Of a stretch of DNA of 64,000 bases, positions 24,789 to 34,328 are shown in pieces. The position numbers were made by a program, and so were the translations under genes. The stretch is from Clostridiales bacterium. GTDB taxonomy: Bacteria; Bacillota; Clostridia; Peptostreptococcales; Anaerovoracaceae. The DNA is taken from contig CP042469.1 in NCBI GenBank assembly GCA_015243575.1, forward strand, positions 558,001 to 622,000. Direction: 5' to 3'. Below the pieces are notes generated by a model, which did no database searches, was not told the DNA's origin, and worked only from the letters and a program-made list of their open reading frames with translations. How positions within the stretch are numbered: position 1 is the stretch's first letter; each line of letters opens with the position of its first letter.

Positions 24789-25547
24789 ATGAGAAGGCTT
24801 ACGACAGGAATCCTGCTCTTTTTTCTGCTGATCTTAACAGGCTGTTATGATGCTCACAATTCAGCAAATGCTCCGGAGAGTTACTCTGTAGTAAGGGTTG
24901 TTGACGGTGACACCATCATTGTTGACTTAGACGGTACCGAGGAGCGCGTTCGTTTGATCGGAGTGGATACCCCGGAGTCGGTTCATCCGGCCAAAAGCAA
25001 AAATGTTGCATACGGAAAGATTGCGTCTGAGTTTACCAAGTCGATGTTGGAAGATCAAGCTGTAACTCTGGAATATGATGTTCAGGAAAGGGATCGATAC
25101 GGCAGAGTACTTGCGTATGTGTACCTTGACGGTGAGATGTTCAACAAGACCCTGCTTGAAGAAGGTCATGCTAAGGTGGCTACCTATCCGCCGAATGTGA
25201 AATATGTAGATGCTTTTACAGCAATTCAGGAAAAAGCAAGGGAAGAAAAAAAGGGTGTATGGGCTTATGATGCGTTTGAGGGCAGTGAGGGAAGCACTAC
25301 ATCTGAAGAAAAGAATGAAAAAACGCAAATAGATGAGCAGAATGAGGAAAAGCAAACGAAAGATCAGGCATCGTTAGGATCAGAACAATCAGAAGATTAT
25401 TACGTTGGGAATTCCAACACAAAAAAGTTTCACAGGCCAGGCTGCAGATACGCAGTAGATATCAAACCGGAAAACAGCGTTATGATTGAGCAGAGAAATG
25501 ATGCACTGCAGCAGGGATATGATCCTTGCAAGGTGTGCAAACCTTAA
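24789..25547 (+). CDS. Thermonuclease-family lipoprotein with C-terminal Cys-rich module
   Basis: This 252-aa protein has a lipoprotein signal with lipobox LTGC. A staphylococcal nuclease-like domain (about 33-150) follows, with the active-site Arg and Glu in RLIGVDTPES and Arg in ERDRYGRVLAYV. After an acidic, glutamine-rich linker comes a module of about 45 residues (HRPGCRYA, YDPCKVCKP) similar to the small zinc or Ada-like domains often fused to such nucleases. It is expected to cut nucleic acids at the cell surface. AAAGGAGAG precedes the ATG. Confidence 0.85.
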   Translation: MRRLTTGILLFFLLILTGCYDAHNSANAPESYSVVRVVDGDTIIVDLDGTEERVRLIGVDTPESVHPAKSKNVAYGKIASEFTKSMLEDQAVTLEYDVQERDRYGRVLAYVYLDGEMFNKTLLEEGHAKVATYPPNVKYVDAFTAIQEKAREEKKGVWAYDAFEGSEGSTTSEEKNEKTQIDEQNEEKQTKDQASLGSEQSEDYYVGNSNTKKFHRPGCRYAVDIKPENSVMIEQRNDALQQGYDPCKVCKP

Positions 25548-25553
25548 AAAGGA

Positions 25554-25579
25554 CCCCGGCGAAAAAAAGCCGGGGCTTT
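25554..25579 (+). terminator. Terminator after the nuclease gene
   Basis: CCCCGGC and GCCGGGG form a perfect stem around an A-rich loop, followed by a short T run. It lies between two convergent genes and may serve mainly the plus strand. Confidence 0.75.
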
Positions 25580-25617
25580 ATAATATGGAGAGGAAAAACA
25601 AACTGATTGTGTAATCC

Positions 25618-25899
25618 TTAATTTAGATAACCTTCCAGCAGGCTTGAGAGTGCGTTGCCGCTGCTGCTATGACTTCTGAGTACGGAAATATTGGACTTTT
25701 CAGCTTCCTGAACGGCAATCTCTACCATTTTATGGGAGACGGTGCCTGTAAATAACACAATGACGTCAGGGGAACCGATCATTTTCCGCAGGTTCCTCAC
25801 AGGATCCACAAATACCTTTGCTTTGCAGTTGTGCATCTTGCATACATCCTTATACTTACTTATCATTTTCTCGTTACCACCTATAATTATTATGCTCAT
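25618..25899 (-). CDS. DUF2325 family protein
   Basis: This 93-aa protein begins SIIIIGGNEKMISKYKDVC and has the small Rossmann-like layout of DUF2325 proteins: a GGN start, a conserved Cys pair (CKMHNC), VIVLFTGTVSHKM and a SHSSSG end. The family is common in Clostridia and its role is unknown. AAAGGAGG precedes the ATG and a strong promoter lies upstream. It is monocistronic and divergent from dnaE. Confidence 0.8.
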   Translation of the reverse strand: MSIIIIGGNEKMISKYKDVCKMHNCKAKVFVDPVRNLRKMIGSPDVIVLFTGTVSHKMVEIAVQEAEKSNISVLRSHSSSGNALSSLLEGYLN

Positions 25900-25957
25900 A
25901 ATCGGCGCCTCCTTTTATCATACTAATCATATATGAATTATATGTTTTGTTTCGAGA

Positions 25958-25986
25958 ATCATACCTTATTTTTTTAGGCTTGTCAA
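25958..25986 (-). promoter_or_regulatory. Promoter of the DUF2325 gene
   Basis: On the minus strand TTGACA (25981-25986) is followed after exactly 17 bases by TATGAT (25958-25963), about 60 bases before the start codon. Confidence 0.75.
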
Positions 25987-26149
25987 TATAAATTTCAAAT
26001 ATTTCATAATCTGCATATCATGTAGGATATTATAAGAAAGATTCTCAACATGAGCTACAAATCATATCATAAATTTTCCATAAATATTATGAAAATGTGC
26101 CACAATATACTGTATACATGACAAAATCTTAACAAATACTTCACTGTTT

Positions 26150-26160
26150 TATGGTATACT
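26150..26160 (+). promoter_or_regulatory. Extended -10 promoter candidate for dnaE
   Basis: TGG followed by TATACT (26155-26160) is an extended -10 element about 150 bases before the dnaE start; no good -35 is visible. The rest of the 25900-26307 interval is AT-rich, with short imperfect palindromes and no supported gene. Confidence 0.4.
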
Positions 26161-26307
26161 TTTCAAGTATGCGTGGTGGTTCCATTGTGGTGCAACTTGT
26201 CAAGTAATGCTGACTATGATAAAATGAAAAATGGAAAAATAGCAGCTGAATTTATACAAACCAGATGTTTTGACTCCCGGATAGGGGAGCAAAGAAAAGG
26301 AAATACC

Positions 26308-29300
26308 ATGTCATTTACTCACCTTCACGTACATACGGAATACAGTCTTCTGGACGGAGCAGCGCGGATCAAGGATCTGATTGCAGGAGCCAAAGCGCTC
26401 GGCATGAAAGCCGTGGCCATTACGGACCATGGTGCGATGTTCGGTGTAGTGGATTTTTATAAGGAAGCGAAGAAGAACGGCATCAAGCCCATCATTGGCT
26501 GTGAGGTTTATACTGCAGCAAGAAGCATGAGGGAGAAAGATGCAGAAAAAGACAAACGTCAGGGCCATCTGGTATTGCTGGCAAAGGACGAAATTGGATA
26601 CCGCAACCTTATGAAGATCGTTTCCGCAGGGTATACAGAAGGTTTCTATTATAAACCGAGGATCGATCATGAACTTCTGAGAACCTATAGCGAGGGAATT
26701 ATCGCTTTGAGTGCCTGCCTTGCGGGAGAGGTTCAATGGAAGCTTATGAACGGCGATTATGAGGGCGCAAAAAAAGAAGCTCTTGCCTTGCTGGAAATCT
26801 TCGGAGTGGGTAATTTTTATCTGGAACTTCAAGATCAGGGCTTAGAAGAACAGCTGCGAATCCTTCCGGATATGAAACGACTCAGGGAAGAAACAGGCAT
26901 CCCCTTTGTGGCAACCAATGATGTGCATTATGTAAAAAGAGAGGATGCAATTCCCCATGATGTCCTGCTTTGCATTCAAACGGCTAAAACCGTAGATGAC
27001 GAAAACAGGATGCGATTCCCCAATGACCAGTTCTATTTGAAATCTCAGCAGGAAATGGAGCATTTGTTTGCCGATTTACCGGAAGCGATAGAGAACACAA
27101 ATACGATTGCAGAGCGCTGTAATGTGGAATTTCAATTTGGGCAGATTCACCTTCCGGAATTTAGTGCTCCCGCAGGGAAAACCAATGAGGCGTATCTTCG
27201 AGAACTATGTATGGAGGGGATGGCGTACCGATATGGAAGCGCTTCGAAAGAACTTGAGGAACGGCTCAATTATGAGCTTGATACCATTTTAGCCATGGGC
27301 TATGTGGAGTATTTTCTGATCGTTTGGGATTTTATCAATTACGCCAAGAACCATGGCATTATGGTGGGGCCGGGAAGAGGTTCTGCCGCAGGCAGTCTGG
27401 TGGCCTATACGCTGAGAATTACGGACATCGATCCGATTAAATACGGTTTGATCTTTGAACGATTCCTGAATCCTGAGCGAATCAGCATGCCTGATATTGA
27501 TATTGACTTTTGCTACGAAAGGCGTCAGGAAGTGATCAACTATGTGGTTGAAAAATACGGCGCGGATAAAGTGGCACAGATCATAACCTTTGGTACAATG
27601 AAAGCCAAGGCTGCAGTCCGTGACGTGGGCCGTGCCATCAACATGAGCTATGGTGACGTTGATGTTATTGCGAAAGCCATTCCGTTTGATTTGAAGATGA
27701 CCATTGAGAAAGCACTGGACATGAATCCGGAGCTTCGGGCAACTTACGAAGAAGACCGGCGCGTAAAAGAACTGCTGGACACGGCTAAGGCGCTGGAGGG
27801 AATGCCGAGGCACGCATCCACCCATGCGGCGGGTGTGGTAATTTCTAAAAAGAGCATTCATGAATACGTTCCTCTCTATTTGGCAGATAAAGGAATCAGT
27901 ACCCAGTTCCCTATGGGAACCATTGAAGAACTGGGCTTGCTGAAAATGGACTTCCTCGGTCTGAGAAATCTGACCGTAATCAGAGATGCCCTGGAGCTTA
28001 TACAGGAAAATCATGGTGTAACCATTGATCTGTCCAGAATGACCTATGACGACAAGGCAGTGTATGATCTGATCAGCTGCGGCAATACGCAAGGAGTGTT
28101 TCAGCTGGAAAGCTCAGGTATGACACAGTTTATGAAAAACCTGAAGCCTGACTGCTTTGAAGATGTGGTTGCAGGGATTTCTCTGTATCGTCCGGGTCCA
28201 ATGGCATCGATTCCAACCTACATTGAAAATAAAAAGAATCCGGATAAAATTCAGTATGTTGACCGGAGTCTTGAGCCCATTTTGTCGGTCACTTACGGCT
28301 GCCTTGTTTATCAGGAGCAAGTTATGCAGATTGTACGTGATTTAGCTGGGTATACATATGGAAGAAGTGACTTAGTTCGAAGAGCTATGAGCAAAAAAAA
28401 GATGGATATCATGCTTCAGGAACAGGAATACTTTGTATATGGAAAGAATAACGATGATGGCAGTGTGGACATTCAAGGCTGTGTCAGAAACGGCATTTCT
28501 GAAAAGGCTGCCAAGGAAATCTATAATCAGATGATTAGCTTTGCAGAATACGCTTTTAACAAATCTCATGCCGCCGCGTATGCGGTGCTGGCATATCAAA
28601 CGGCGTACCTAAAAGCGTATTATCCTGTAGAGTTTATGGCAGCACTTATGACCAGTGTCATCGGAGATTCCACGCAGATCGCAAAATATATTCGAAACTG
28701 CGGAGAAATGAAGATTGAAGTACTGCCGCCCAATATTAACGAAAGCAGCAAGAAGTTCACTGTGAAGGATAGGAAGATCAGGTTCGGCTTGCTGGGCGTC
28801 AAGAATGTCGGAGAAGGAGTCATTGATGCGATTGTCAGAATGCGAGAGGAGAAAGGGACCCCCAGAGACATTTTCCAGCTTGTAGACAATATCGACATTC
28901 ATGAAATCAATAAAAAGGCCTTGGAGAGCCTGATCAAAGCAGGCGCTCTGGATTGCCTCAATGAAAACCGAGCACAGCATCTGTCTGTTTATGAAGGTTT
29001 GATTGAGTCGGCTCAGAACAATTCCAGAAAAAATATAGATGGGCAGCTCTCCTTATTCCAGATGAATGCAGAAAGCATGCAGAGATCTGGGATTACAGGA
29101 CGCCTTCCCGACGTAGCCAATTTTGCTAAGGATCTCCTTATGGCTATGGAAAAAGAAATGCTGGGTGTCTATCTGACTGGCCACCCGTTATCGGATTACG
29201 CAGAGCAAATCGAAAAGATCGCAACAGTTACATCCGAGGATTTGCTTCATGCCGAAGGAAATACCGAAATTCAGGATGGCATGAAGGCTACCATGGCCGG

Positions 29301-29769
29301 CATGATCAGTTCCAAGAAAACTTTGATCACCAAAAAAAATAAGATGATGGCCTTTCTTCAGCTGGAAGATCTCTTCGGAACAACCGAGGTCATTGTCTTC
29401 CCCAACATATATGAAACATCACTGCACCTGTTAAAAAATGACAACGTGATTGTGGTTCGGGGTACTGTAAATTTTAAGGAAGATGAAGAACCAAAGCTTC
29501 TCGCAGACAAAATTATTGCCGTTTCGGATTATAATGGAGGTTTGGTATCCAAAACAGTACGGATTACCATCCCGCGCAATCTGGACGAATCAGCTGTACT
29601 ATCGAGGATCAGAGAGATCATCATGGAACACAAAGGTGATACACCGGTGGTAATTGCTTCAGAAACCACCGGTAAGAAATACAAAACAAAGTCAGATTTG
29701 TGGGTGAAACCCGATGAGGTTTTCAAGAGAAAGCTGACTGAACTGGTAGGCAGGAACAATATACAGTAG
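26308..29769 (+). CDS. dnaE: DNA polymerase III alpha subunit, DnaE type
   Basis: This 1153-aa replicative polymerase starts with a PHP domain (FTHLHVHTEYSLLDGA, AITDHG). The catalytic palm follows with GPGRGSAAGSLVAY and PDIDIDF, then helix-hairpin-helix and OB-fold (about 1000-1080) regions. ATG 26308 is chosen because AAAGGAAA precedes it and the PHP domain begins there. In Firmicutes DnaE works beside PolC in priming and lagging-strand synthesis. It stands alone ahead of pfkA and pyk, an arrangement frequent in this phylum. Confidence 0.96.
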   Translation: MSFTHLHVHTEYSLLDGAARIKDLIAGAKALGMKAVAITDHGAMFGVVDFYKEAKKNGIKPIIGCEVYTAARSMREKDAEKDKRQGHLVLLAKDEIGYRNLMKIVSAGYTEGFYYKPRIDHELLRTYSEGIIALSACLAGEVQWKLMNGDYEGAKKEALALLEIFGVGNFYLELQDQGLEEQLRILPDMKRLREETGIPFVATNDVHYVKREDAIPHDVLLCIQTAKTVDDENRMRFPNDQFYLKSQQEMEHLFADLPEAIENTNTIAERCNVEFQFGQIHLPEFSAPAGKTNEAYLRELCMEGMAYRYGSASKELEERLNYELDTILAMGYVEYFLIVWDFINYAKNHGIMVGPGRGSAAGSLVAYTLRITDIDPIKYGLIFERFLNPERISMPDIDIDFCYERRQEVINYVVEKYGADKVAQIITFGTMKAKAAVRDVGRAINMSYGDVDVIAKAIPFDLKMTIEKALDMNPELRATYEEDRRVKELLDTAKALEGMPRHASTHAAGVVISKKSIHEYVPLYLADKGISTQFPMGTIEELGLLKMDFLGLRNLTVIRDALELIQENHGVTIDLSRMTYDDKAVYDLISCGNTQGVFQLESSGMTQFMKNLKPDCFEDVVAGISLYRPGPMASIPTYIENKKNPDKIQYVDRSLEPILSVTYGCLVYQEQVMQIVRDLAGYTYGRSDLVRRAMSKKKMDIMLQEQEYFVYGKNNDDGSVDIQGCVRNGISEKAAKEIYNQMISFAEYAFNKSHAAAYAVLAYQTAYLKAYYPVEFMAALMTSVIGDSTQIAKYIRNCGEMKIEVLPPNINESSKKFTVKDRKIRFGLLGVKNVGEGVIDAIVRMREEKGTPRDIFQLVDNIDIHEINKKALESLIKAGALDCLNENRAQHLSVYEGLIESAQNNSRKNIDGQLSLFQMNAESMQRSGITGRLPDVANFAKDLLMAMEKEMLGVYLTGHPLSDYAEQIEKIATVTSEDLLHAEGNTEIQDGMKATMAGMISSKKTLITKKNKMMAFLQLEDLFGTTEVIVFPNIYETSLHLLKNDNVIVVRGTVNFKEDEEPKLLADKIIAVSDYNGGLVSKTVRITIPRNLDESAVLSRIREIIMEHKGDTPVVIASETTGKKYKTKSDLWVKPDEVFKRKLTELVGRNNIQ

Positions 29770-29822
29770 AGGAATTATATTTTTAATCGTAAGAATGAAT
29801 CACTCGATAGGAGGTAATTGTC

Positions 29823-30788
29823 GTGAAGAGAATTGCAGTACTGACAAGCGGAGGGGACGCTCCCGGAATGAATGCCGCTATCCGTGCGGTTGTAAGAGGA
29901 GCACTCTATCATAAACTAGAAGTTTACGGTATCGAACGTGGATATGAAGGCCTGATCAACGGAGAAATCAAAGAATTATCCGTAGGCTCTGTTTCAGATA
30001 TTCTTCAGAGGGGCGGAACATGGTTGAAAACCGCTAGAAGTAAGCGCTTTATGACTCCCGAAGGTTTTCGAAGAGCGCTGGATATGCTGCAGAATTTTGA
30101 AATTGAAGGCGTGGTAGTCATTGGCGGAGACGGATCCTTCCGGGGAGGCCTGGAGCTTACGAAAGCAGGGATTACTGTGATAGGACTCCCGGGAACCATT
30201 GACAATGACCTTGCTTACACCGATTTTACCATCGGATTTGATACTTCAGTCAATACGGTATTATCAGCCCTCGGAAATATCAGAGATACTTCCTCCTCTC
30301 ATGAGAGGAGTACTGTAATAGAAGTAATGGGCAGGCACTGCGGTGACATCGCACTTTATGCGGGACTGACCGGCGGAGCCGAAAGTATATTGATCCCCGA
30401 GGAACCGGTTGATATGAATAAGATTTGCCGTACTTTGATTCAGGGAAAAAATAGGGGAAAAATGCACAGCATTATCCTCAGGGCCGAGGGTGTTGAAATG
30501 AGCACTCAGGAACTAGCGAAAACCATTGAGGAAAGAACGGGCATGGAGACTAAGGTTGTGGTTTTGGGATATATTCAAAGAGGTGGATCCCCCACGGCAA
30601 GAGATCGCATGCTGGCAACAAGAATGGGATACAAAGCAGTAGAATTGCTGCTTGAGGAAGGAATGACCAGCAAAGCAGTAGGTGTAAAGGGTGATGAGAT
30701 CATCTATTATGATCTGGAAGAAGCACTTAATATGAAGGGCTGCCATGATAAGTCACTGATGGAGCTGGCTGAAATTATGTCAATATAG
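29823..30788 (+). CDS. pfkA: ATP-dependent 6-phosphofructokinase
   Basis: This 321-aa glycolytic enzyme has the ATP loop LTSGGDAPGMNAAIR, the GGDGSFRG motif that marks ATP-dependent forms, and the catalytic PGTIDND segment. It starts with GTG after AGGAGG. It forms an operon with pyk about 100 bases downstream, the usual firmicute pairing. Confidence 0.97.
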   Translation: MKRIAVLTSGGDAPGMNAAIRAVVRGALYHKLEVYGIERGYEGLINGEIKELSVGSVSDILQRGGTWLKTARSKRFMTPEGFRRALDMLQNFEIEGVVVIGGDGSFRGGLELTKAGITVIGLPGTIDNDLAYTDFTIGFDTSVNTVLSALGNIRDTSSSHERSTVIEVMGRHCGDIALYAGLTGGAESILIPEEPVDMNKICRTLIQGKNRGKMHSIILRAEGVEMSTQELAKTIEERTGMETKVVVLGYIQRGGSPTARDRMLATRMGYKAVELLLEEGMTSKAVGVKGDEIIYYDLEEALNMKGCHDKSLMELAEIMSI

Positions 30789-30887
30789 AGAAAATACTGA
30801 TCCATTCCAAGCGCTGGTCTGATTGAACAACGAAGACGGCGCACCTTCCAATTGATCAGTGTTTTCATAGATTTGGAGAATATGAAA

Positions 30888-32315
30888 ATGAAGAAAACGA
30901 AAATTATCTGTACCATCGGTCCTTCTTGTCAGGATCGCGAAACCTTAAAAAACATGATGGTGTCCGGTATGAACGCTGCCAGAATGAATTTTTCTCACGG
31001 CGATCATGAGGAACAGAAAGGGAAAATGGATCTCGTAAAAGAGCTTCGTGAAGAACTGGAACTCCCTATTTCCATCATTTTGGATACCAAAGGACCAGAA
31101 ATCAGAACAGGACAGTTTGTCGAGAAAGTAGTCCAGCTGAGCGAAGGACAGCAGTTTATTCTATCAATGGACGATGTTTCCGGTACAAAGGAAATCTGTT
31201 CCGTATCCTATAAAGGTCTGATCGATGATGTTAAGCCTGGCGACCGGATTCTTCTGGATGACGGCCTCATCGGATTGACTGTTGACGAACTAAAGGAAAA
31301 AAATATCATCTGTACCGTTGATAACAGCGGAGAAATTAAAAATAACAAAAGCATCAATGTTCCGGGCGTGACGGTAAAGCTTCCTGCAATTACCGAAAAA
31401 GACAAGCAAGATATTTTGTTCGGGATTGAGCAGCAGGTAGACTTTATTGCCGCATCCTTTGTAAGAAGAGGCTCAGACGTAGAAGAAATGAAAGCGTTTT
31501 TGAAGGAGCACGGCGGTGAGCATATTAGAATCATTTCAAAGATTGAAAATAAAGAGGGCGTTGATAACATCCATGACATCATTGATGCGTCAGATGCTGT
31601 TATGGTGGCAAGAGGGGATCTCGGTGTTGAAATACCAGCTGAACAGGTTCCGATCATTCAGAAGAAGATTATCAAGCTTTGCAACCTTCTGGGAAAACCA
31701 GTTATCACCGCTACACAGATGATGGATTCCATGATCAGAAACCCCAGACCTACAAGAGCAGAGGTTGCTGACGTGGCCAATGCCGTATTTGACGGCACTG
31801 ACGTAATCATGCTGTCAGGAGAAACCGCATCAGGAAAATATCCTGTAGAAGCGGTGAAATCCATGGTGGATATCGCATCTGCTGCAGAAGCGACTCTGAA
31901 TTATGATACGATCTTAAAAGAGCGCTATCGGGCAAAGGACGACTGCCTTACCGATGCCATCGGTTATGCCAGTGTTGCCAGCGCCAACGGTCTGAAAGCC
32001 ACGGCCATACTGACACCTACTGCAGCAGGATCAACGGCGCAGGTGGTATCCAAGTTCAGACCGAGAGCACCGATCGTTGCACTCGCTTCCACAGCACAGG
32101 TTGCACGGCATTTATCCCTTGTGTGGGGTGTCATTCCTCTCGTTTCCTCACCGGTGAAAACCATGAAAGACGAGTTTATTGAGTCCATCGACGCATCGTT
32201 AGAAAAAGGCTTCATCGCCGATGGAGATCTTGTGGTAATTACCGCAGGAGTTCCAGTGGGTGTGGCAGGTATGACGAATATGATGAGACTGCATATTGTA
32301 GGAAACACGATCTAA
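30888..32315 (+). CDS. pyk: Pyruvate kinase
   Basis: This 475-aa enzyme begins KKTKIICTIGPSC and has the active-site segments MNFSHG, DTKGPEIRTG and VMVARGDLGVE. It makes ATP and pyruvate from PEP. The C-terminal PEP-utiliser extension found in many Bacillus kinases is absent. ATG 30888 is preferred because the GGAG site lies 9 bases upstream; ATG 30882 is only 3 bases from it. Confidence 0.97.
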   Translation: MKKTKIICTIGPSCQDRETLKNMMVSGMNAARMNFSHGDHEEQKGKMDLVKELREELELPISIILDTKGPEIRTGQFVEKVVQLSEGQQFILSMDDVSGTKEICSVSYKGLIDDVKPGDRILLDDGLIGLTVDELKEKNIICTVDNSGEIKNNKSINVPGVTVKLPAITEKDKQDILFGIEQQVDFIAASFVRRGSDVEEMKAFLKEHGGEHIRIISKIENKEGVDNIHDIIDASDAVMVARGDLGVEIPAEQVPIIQKKIIKLCNLLGKPVITATQMMDSMIRNPRPTRAEVADVANAVFDGTDVIMLSGETASGKYPVEAVKSMVDIASAAEATLNYDTILKERYRAKDDCLTDAIGYASVASANGLKATAILTPTAAGSTAQVVSKFRPRAPIVALASTAQVARHLSLVWGVIPLVSSPVKTMKDEFIESIDASLEKGFIADGDLVVITAGVPVGVAGMTNMMRLHIVGNTI

Positions 32316-32440
32316 AGATCGTTTCTTAGAACGAAATGGGTCATAAGTGATGCTCTTTCTGGGTCAGCACCTGTAAAGAGCGCTAAATTCCCTTCCGTCA
32401 CATCAATAAATACAGCTTAAACCGATCATAGGACAAACTC

Positions 32441-32468
32441 AAAGGAGGGGAATACCCCTCCTTTTTTT
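32441..32468. terminator. Bidirectional terminator between pyk and the NhaC-family gene
   Basis: AAAGGAGGGG and CCCCTCCTTT form a long stem with an AATA loop, with T residues on one side and A residues on the other. It can serve both convergent genes. Confidence 0.85.
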
Positions 32469-32482
32469 AATGAGGAAATCAG

Positions 32483-34054
32483 TTACTCTTGGCTTTCCGA
32501 AGCAGAGTCAACCTGATCCTCCGTCCGATATTTACCGGCCCCGAAAAGGCGGTTGAGGACAAATACTGTTGCAAGGAAAAGAATAAGGACTACCAGCATG
32601 GGAAGAATCCAATGATCAACAAAGCCCGATATGAGAAAACCAACACATGCAACGCAGGCGCAAGTTACAGAATAAGGAATCTGGGTCTTGATGTGATCGG
32701 TATGGCGGATATTTGCTGCGGCAGAAGATAAAATTGCAGTGTCAGCCAGAGGAGAACAGTGATTACCGAAGCCGCCGCCGCCGATGACCGCTGCGATACA
32801 GGCGTATACGTTGATGTCCATGGCGATTGCAAGGGGAACGGCGAGAGGGATCATGATGGCATAAGTTCCCCAGGTGGCTCCGGTAGAGAAGGTCATAATG
32901 CAGGAAAAGATAAAAATAATGACTGCAACAAGAAACGGCGGAACATTTCCGACAAAGAGAGAAGCAACATAGCCTGCTGTATCCAGCTCATCCCCAACCC
33001 CTCCGATGCTCCAGGCAAAGGCCAGCAGTATGACCACAAAGAGCATGGATTTGGTCCCCACAACGAAAGCCGCTATGGAATCGCCGACTTTGGAAAGCCT
33101 GCGGACTGCGTAAAAGATAATGGCGAAGATTACAGCAATGGAAACCGCATAGGTTAGGGCAAGCATTCCGTCCATATTGTTCACCGCATCCAGTACATTG
33201 AAGCTTTCAAAGAAACCGCCGGTATAAAGCATGAAGATCAATGCACAGCAAATAAGGAGCAGGATTGGTGCAAGCAGGTCAAGGGCTGTGCCATTTTTCT
33301 GCTCAATGGAGGAAAAATCATCATCATCGGCTCCGCCTCCGCTGAAAGTTTTATCACATAGAGCACCTGTGAGCATGGTTCGTTTTTCTGCTTTTGCCAT
33401 GGGGCCATAATCAAGACCCAGGTAGACCACGATAATGACCATGATGATGGAAAGCCATGCGTAAAAGTTAAAAGGAATGCAGAGCAGAAACGCCTGGAAG
33501 GCATCCTGATCGACCCCTGCGCTGGCATAGCTGTCTGCAATAAGGGAACAGATAAAGGCTACCCAGCTGGATAGTGGAACGACAAGACAGATTCCAACGG
33601 CGGTGGAGTCGATGATATAGGAAAGCTTTTCCCTGGATACACCGAATTTGTCACTGATCGGACGCATGATCGCACCGTTTGTCAGGGCATTGAAATAGTC
33701 GTCGAAGAAAATGAGAAGACCGATGAGCCATGTGGTACCTTGGGCACCTTTTTTCGTAGTAATTCGGCGGCCTAGTAAATTTCCAAAAGCGGTAGAACCT
33801 CCTGAACGGGTCAGAAGTCCGATCATGCCTCCTAATAGAATTACAATGATCAATACCTGCATATTCCAAGGGTCGGTAAGTTTTGCAATAATGATTTCTA
33901 TCATTTTTTCAAAACCACCAAGAGGGTGGCCGCCAACAATGATAAGGCAGCCGGTATAAACACCAATGAAGAGTGAGAGCAGAACTTCTTTTGTGGCAAT
34001 TGCAAGCACAATTGTGAGGAGGGGAGGAACGATCGCCCAGAATCCTACTTCCAT
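32483..34054 (-). CDS. NhaC-family Na+/H+ antiporter-like transporter
   Basis: This 523-aa protein has twelve or so hydrophobic segments and NhaC-superfamily features (GGMIGLLTRSGGS, FFDDYFNALTNGAIMRP, GNHCSPLADTAILSSAAA). It would exchange sodium for protons, or a related organic-ion pair. The organism appears to run a sodium-pumping decarboxylase (47211-51712), so sodium balance is a plausible role. AAGGAGG precedes the start. Members of this family also include amino acid exchangers, so the substrate is not certain. Confidence 0.85.
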   Translation of the reverse strand: MEVGFWAIVPPLLTIVLAIATKEVLLSLFIGVYTGCLIIVGGHPLGGFEKMIEIIIAKLTDPWNMQVLIIVILLGGMIGLLTRSGGSTAFGNLLGRRITTKKGAQGTTWLIGLLIFFDDYFNALTNGAIMRPISDKFGVSREKLSYIIDSTAVGICLVVPLSSWVAFICSLIADSYASAGVDQDAFQAFLLCIPFNFYAWLSIIMVIIVVYLGLDYGPMAKAEKRTMLTGALCDKTFSGGGADDDDFSSIEQKNGTALDLLAPILLLICCALIFMLYTGGFFESFNVLDAVNNMDGMLALTYAVSIAVIFAIIFYAVRRLSKVGDSIAAFVVGTKSMLFVVILLAFAWSIGGVGDELDTAGYVASLFVGNVPPFLVAVIIFIFSCIMTFSTGATWGTYAIMIPLAVPLAIAMDINVYACIAAVIGGGGFGNHCSPLADTAILSSAAANIRHTDHIKTQIPYSVTCACVACVGFLISGFVDHWILPMLVVLILFLATVFVLNRLFGAGKYRTEDQVDSASESQE

Positions 34055-34117
34055 AAAGTGACCTCCTTTTTCTTTATTTTTAGGGAGTACGAACCGAAAT
34101 CCGCCTCTTTCGGGCCT

Positions 34118-34146
34118 ATTATAATCCTAGGAAAATAGGCTGTAAA
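34118..34146 (-). promoter_or_regulatory. Promoter of the NhaC-family gene with a dyad in its spacer
   Basis: On the minus strand TTTACA (34141-34146) is 17 bases from a perfect TATAAT (34118-34123). The inverted repeat GCCTATT/AATAGGC (34114-34120 and 34134-34140) spans the spacer and the -10, a position where a repressor or activator could act. Confidence 0.65.
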
Positions 34147-34192
34147 TCGATTCAAAGTAAAAATATTCAGAAAATTAAAAAAACTATATACA

Positions 34193-34201
34193 TGGTATAA
34201 T
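34193..34201 (+). promoter_or_regulatory. Extended -10 promoter candidate for the MerR-type gene
   Basis: TGG directly precedes TATAAT (34196-34201), about 125 bases before the MerR-type gene. No clear -35 is visible. Confidence 0.4.
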
Positions 34202-34328
34202 GTTGCAAGTTATTTAATAAACAATGGTATTCGTAATGCTGGTAATCTTGGCAGTGATTAAATCCCTGCAGGCGGCGGTTGGCCTGAGGGTTTAATAGAT
34301 AAGGGGTAAAGAGAAAGGGGAAATTCCA

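Noticed and set aside
27289-28092. Long minus-strand open frame inside dnaE
   Set aside because: It lies wholly antisense to a well-conserved polymerase gene and shows no protein family features.
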